Made by a program: the position numbers and the translations under genes. DNA of 34,174 bases from positions 1 through 34,174 of the forward strand of contig CAZCJL010000071.1 of the NCBI GenBank assembly GCA_964498785.1. Reading direction: 5' to 3'. A model generated the notes under the pieces. That model had not been told where the DNA came from. It saw nothing but the letters and a program-made list of their open reading frames with translations, and did no database searches. Source of the DNA: Mariaggregatimicrobium sp964498785 (GTDB lineage Bacteria; Zhuqueibacterota; Zhuqueibacteria; Thermofontimicrobiales; Thiofontviventaceae). Below, piece after piece: positions 31,391 to 34,174 of this stretch (positions are counted from its first letter, which is position 1; the number at the start of each line of letters is the position of its first letter).

Positions 31391-32740
31391 TTATAAAGCA
31401 ATGCCAATTTCTGCAATGTATTCATGATTGAACTTTTTATCAAATCCGATTTCCAGTCGAAAAATTTCTATGTATGGCAGATGAAAATGTAATCCTGCGC
31501 CAAAACCATATAGATAATGTCTTTTAGACAGGGTTTCATCCTGGTCCCAAATTGCACCGTAATCATAAAAGAGTCCGGCGCTAATACCGAATTTGAGATT
31601 TCGATAATATTCTTCAAACCCTGGTAGCGCGAGTTCCTCCATATCAAAATAACGAATTGTTACGATTGGGAAACGGTATTCAATTCCGCCGATAATTAAA
31701 TTTTCACCTTCATGTTTTTGATGGAACTGGCCGCGAATTCGTTCTTCATACCCAAGAAATGTGTGCTCGTACAACGGAATTAAACCATCACTCATATTCA
31801 AGCTACCACGGAGCGCCAGAGTCGTGTATGTGGTTACCGGTATGTATGCCCGTAAATCTGCCCCGTAACGAGTATAATTTATCGGGCTTTTATATTTGAC
31901 ACGACGCCACCACACAGAAGCATTAATGCCGCGATGCGGATACTCTTTTAAATCGCGATTATCGTATTGCACGCTAACTGCGAAATTTGGCAAAATATCT
32001 TTGTTGTTATCCGACAAATTAATTTGCGGATGCTTTAATTCCATATATCCAAACTGAAATAACAAGTAAAAATAATAACCGAACCGCTTACCAATGAGCC
32101 AGTCAATTCCAACGCGTTCATCTTCTGCTCGCTCGTATAGCAACGTTTTGCTTTTAATACTGCTTTTAAAAACCTGAAAATTTGTTAACAGTTTCAAATC
32201 ACCGCCGAACCAGAGATCACGATAAGCGAATTTAAATTGCGGATCATATCCAAACGCGGCAGTCCAGTTGAGCAGAATATTTCTACCCAAAAAATTATAA
32301 TACAACAATTTTGCCCCGTAAGAGACTTTGCTCCAACTTCTGTCATTAAGATATAATATCGGCAACGGAAAAAAGTACCAGCGCTCGGTAACAGTAATCA
32401 TCAATACATAACCGGTGCGCATATCTCCGACCAGATCAAAAATAACCCGGTTAAATAAAAATGTATTTAATATCCGTTTTTGTGCAAGAAAAATTTCTTT
32501 CAAAGTCAGTGAATCACCTGCGTCAAAATGAAGCTCGCGTAAAATGACATAATCTCTTGTTTTTTCATTGCCAATCAATTCAATACGTTCAATTTCAACG
32601 GAAACCGTATCAGACGCGGCTCTTTCTGGTAATTCCACAGAGTTATAATAAACCTGCCCGAACGCATAATGACTCACCAATACAAGCGTAATTAGTAGAA
32701 ATCTAATCTTGTTATAAATCATACTGTCAAATTTATCCAT
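31391..32740 (-). CDS. Omp85-family outer-membrane protein with one POTRA domain
   Basis: A 449-residue protein. The first ATG is used; a second at 32722 (MIYNKIRFLLITLVLVSHYA) gives a more typical signal peptide, and no ribosome binding site decides between them. A single POTRA-like domain lies at about 46-115 (VEIERIELIGNEKTRDYVIL, then FLFNRVIFDLV). The remainder is a 16-strand-type barrel, with FAVSVQYDNRDLKEYPHRG near the Omp85 motif and GGIEYRFPIV in the later strands. BamA has five POTRA domains, TamA three; one POTRA is closer to ShlB/FhaC partners or to short Omp85 forms. A role in inserting or exporting outer-membrane proteins is inferred. It is followed in the same direction by rsmE and preceded by a related barrel gene. 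Confidence 0.85.
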   Translation of the reverse strand: MDKFDSMIYNKIRFLLITLVLVSHYAFGQVYYNSVELPERAASDTVSVEIERIELIGNEKTRDYVILRELHFDAGDSLTLKEIFLAQKRILNTFLFNRVIFDLVGDMRTGYVLMITVTERWYFFPLPILYLNDRSWSKVSYGAKLLYYNFLGRNILLNWTAAFGYDPQFKFAYRDLWFGGDLKLLTNFQVFKSSIKSKTLLYERAEDERVGIDWLIGKRFGYYFYLLFQFGYMELKHPQINLSDNNKDILPNFAVSVQYDNRDLKEYPHRGINASVWWRRVKYKSPINYTRYGADLRAYIPVTTYTTLALRGSLNMSDGLIPLYEHTFLGYEERIRGQFHQKHEGENLIIGGIEYRFPIVTIRYFDMEELALPGFEEYYRNLKFGISAGLFYDYGAIWDQDETLSKRHYLYGFGAGLHFHLPYIEIFRLEIGFDKKFNHEYIAEIGIAL

Positions 32741-32753
32741 CTGTCAAGTATGC

Positions 32754-33962
32754 TTAAAATTTATACATAATTCGAACTAAGAAATGCCAGGCGTCCTTAC
32801 TTCGATCAGTTCTTTTTGCAAATTTCATCACAAACATTTCTTCGGAAACAGAAAGGCCAAACCCGACGTCAGTTTTCATCTGAGTTGCTTTTACGTTATC
32901 GAATCCTTTCATAATAGCCGCGTCTTTATCCAGTCGCGCCATCCACCCGCTATTTGTGAAAACAGACAGGGAAAGGGCGTCATAAACCGGGATGAAGCCA
33001 AATGGCAATTTTCTCAACAAATCGCCGCCGAACAGGTAATTGAGGCTAAACAACAACAGGCGGTTCCCGTTCGCGAATTCTTTCGTATCGAACCCAGGCA
33101 ATGTCCCCAACCCGCCCAGGTCCATTAAATGCTGCTCAGCGTCACTTCCCTTACGCGATCCCAACATGGCTTTAACCCGCAGCCGTTGAGCTCCAAACGT
33201 TGTTTGAAATCTGCGAGCGGTAAAAAACAGACCATCTGTTTGAAAATCATTGAACGTGCGTTCGTAAATACCGTCAATCAACCAACCACTTAACGGGAAA
33301 AGCGGATTGTCCCGACCATCAAACGACAGTGTTAGTTTTATACGGGTTTCATTCCCTTGTTTCACTGCCGGATTCATGCGGAATTTATCATCTTTTCGAA
33401 AGACTGACCAGTTCGTGTTGCGAGGCATGGATTCATAATCATAATTTCCCGCGTCAAGGCGCATCCGAAATCTATTATCAAACAAATCTTGATTTATAAA
33501 CGCTTGATATCCTTTTTGCGCAAAATAATCCATATAATCATCATTGAAAAGAAAAGCTGCCAAAGAATTTTCAATCCAGCCGATGTACCAATCATCAAGA
33601 GTTGCGGTTGAATAAAAATAACCCGCGCCAATTTGCAATTGATTTATTTGGTAAAACGATTTTTGAATATCCGCAGAATATCGCCATTCCTCATTACTAA
33701 TGCCATATCCTGCTCTGCCGGTTACAGTGACGCCGGCCAACATTGGGGGATTAATTTTCAGACCGCCTCCCAGAAAGATCCCTTCCACTCGGTTATAATG
33801 GATTACCGGGAATGGTTCCAATGTTTGTTCTTCAAATGCTAAAAATGAGGACAGTTCCAATCGCTTTACTTTAAATTGTGCCTCCACATTATTAACTACC
33901 AGAATAACCCAAAAAGTGATAATAAGCAAATAAATCGGTTTGAACTGTTTAAATATTCTCAT
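32754..33962 (-). CDS. POTRA-less Omp85/D15-like outer-membrane barrel
   Basis: A 402-residue protein with a signal peptide ending at about residue 28 (NNVEAQ). No POTRA domain is seen: strand-like segments start at once (FKVKRLELSSFLAFEE). The second half has Omp85/bacterial surface antigen features, LSFDGRDNPLFPLSGWLIDG and LGGLGTLPGFDTKEFANGNR, the latter at the position of the conserved lid-loop RGF/RGY motif (here PGF). The final strand ends in KF, as in proteins recognised by the BAM complex. Family members without POTRA are known in Bacteroidetes-like phyla, some as patatin-linked or metallophosphatase-linked barrels. The gene is 13 bases upstream of the POTRA-bearing Omp85 gene, suggesting a joint complex. 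GGAG six bases before the ATG supports the start. Confidence 0.82.
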   Translation of the reverse strand: MRIFKQFKPIYLLIITFWVILVVNNVEAQFKVKRLELSSFLAFEEQTLEPFPVIHYNRVEGIFLGGGLKINPPMLAGVTVTGRAGYGISNEEWRYSADIQKSFYQINQLQIGAGYFYSTATLDDWYIGWIENSLAAFLFNDDYMDYFAQKGYQAFINQDLFDNRFRMRLDAGNYDYESMPRNTNWSVFRKDDKFRMNPAVKQGNETRIKLTLSFDGRDNPLFPLSGWLIDGIYERTFNDFQTDGLFFTARRFQTTFGAQRLRVKAMLGSRKGSDAEQHLMDLGGLGTLPGFDTKEFANGNRLLLFSLNYLFGGDLLRKLPFGFIPVYDALSLSVFTNSGWMARLDKDAAIMKGFDNVKATQMKTDVGFGLSVSEEMFVMKFAKRTDRSKDAWHFLVRIMYKF

Positions 33963-34023
33963 AATAACTCCGTTGGACAGTTAAATTCAATAAAACTTAT
34001 AATAAAAATCCACAGATGTAATA

Positions 34024-34052
34024 ATAATAAAAAAAATAAGTTAGATAATCAA
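34024..34052 (-). promoter_or_regulatory. Candidate sigma-70-type promoter of the Omp85 operon
   Basis: On the minus strand TTGATT (34047-34052) and TATTAT (34024-34029) are 17 bases apart, matching 4/6 and 5/6 consensus bases. Transcription would begin near 34017, about 55 bases before the ATG at 33962. The region is very AT-rich, so a chance match is possible. Confidence 0.4.
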
Positions 34053-34174
34053 GCACTAATTTATAAAAGTATTTGAATCCCGCTTTAAAGCTACGAAAAT
34101 AAAACGATTGGCAATAAAATTTTGTATCTTCTCAATATTTTATGGTAGATATGGGCGCTTGCCGCTATGTCGTA

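Noticed and set aside
1..34174. tRNA genes, CRISPR arrays, insertion sequences or prophage genes
   Set aside because: Looked for cloverleaf ends, regularly spaced repeats and transposase/integrase motifs; none were found.

Overview
The window looks like a chromosomal stretch of an AT-rich, Gram-negative, didermic bacterium of the FCB superphylum (Calditrichota, KSB1 or Marinimicrobia-like lineages are plausible; the exact phylum is inference). The evidence is a PorV-like barrel protein, secreted proteins with FlgD-like or type-IX-like C-terminal sorting domains, two Omp85 barrels, OmpA/PEGA/AMIN envelope domains, DsbD, and sigma-54 (-24/-12) promoters. I see no tRNA, rRNA, CRISPR array or intact mobile element.

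Left part (1-5656). A short LivH-like permease fragment is translationally coupled to a stand-alone response regulator. A lipid-anchored subtilase follows on the + strand. Facing it is an unusual sigma-54 activator (2610-4559). Its N-terminal ~335 residues look like glutamyl-tRNA reductase (HemA) in which the catalytic Cys is Ser and the NADPH glycine loop is lost. The gene upstream of it is a HemX/CcsA-like membrane protein, the classical partner of hemA. I read the pair as a duplicated hemX-hemA unit turned into a regulatory system. This is the most novel item here.

Middle part (5809-17764). It holds a trypsin-like protease with two nearly identical PKD domains and a neighbouring small protein that resembles the protease's own N-terminal domain. 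Next come DsbD, a two-TM coiled-coil protein, a DUF456 protein, TtcA behind a terminator-containing leader, and a LysM protein under a near-consensus sigma-54 promoter. A compact operon HMG-CoA reductase - mevalonate kinase - UbiX - UbiD follows. It suggests a bacterial version of the archaeal trans-anhydromevalonate phosphate route to isopentenyl phosphate, because a prenyl-FMN decarboxylase and its cofactor enzyme are embedded in a mevalonate operon.

Right part (17875-34174). This is envelope and secretion territory. It contains a 1157-residue secreted repeat protein with a sorting domain and a sigma-54-driven two-gene operon (OmpA-like barrel plus PEGA/Ig-like lipoprotein). It also holds a PorV-OmpA-AMIN fusion, a 954-residue NHL-propeller protein with a sorting domain, RsmE, an Omp85 protein with POTRA, and a POTRA-less Omp85-like barrel. 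Convergent gene pairs are separated by strong bidirectional hairpins (13512-13545, 25507-25542).
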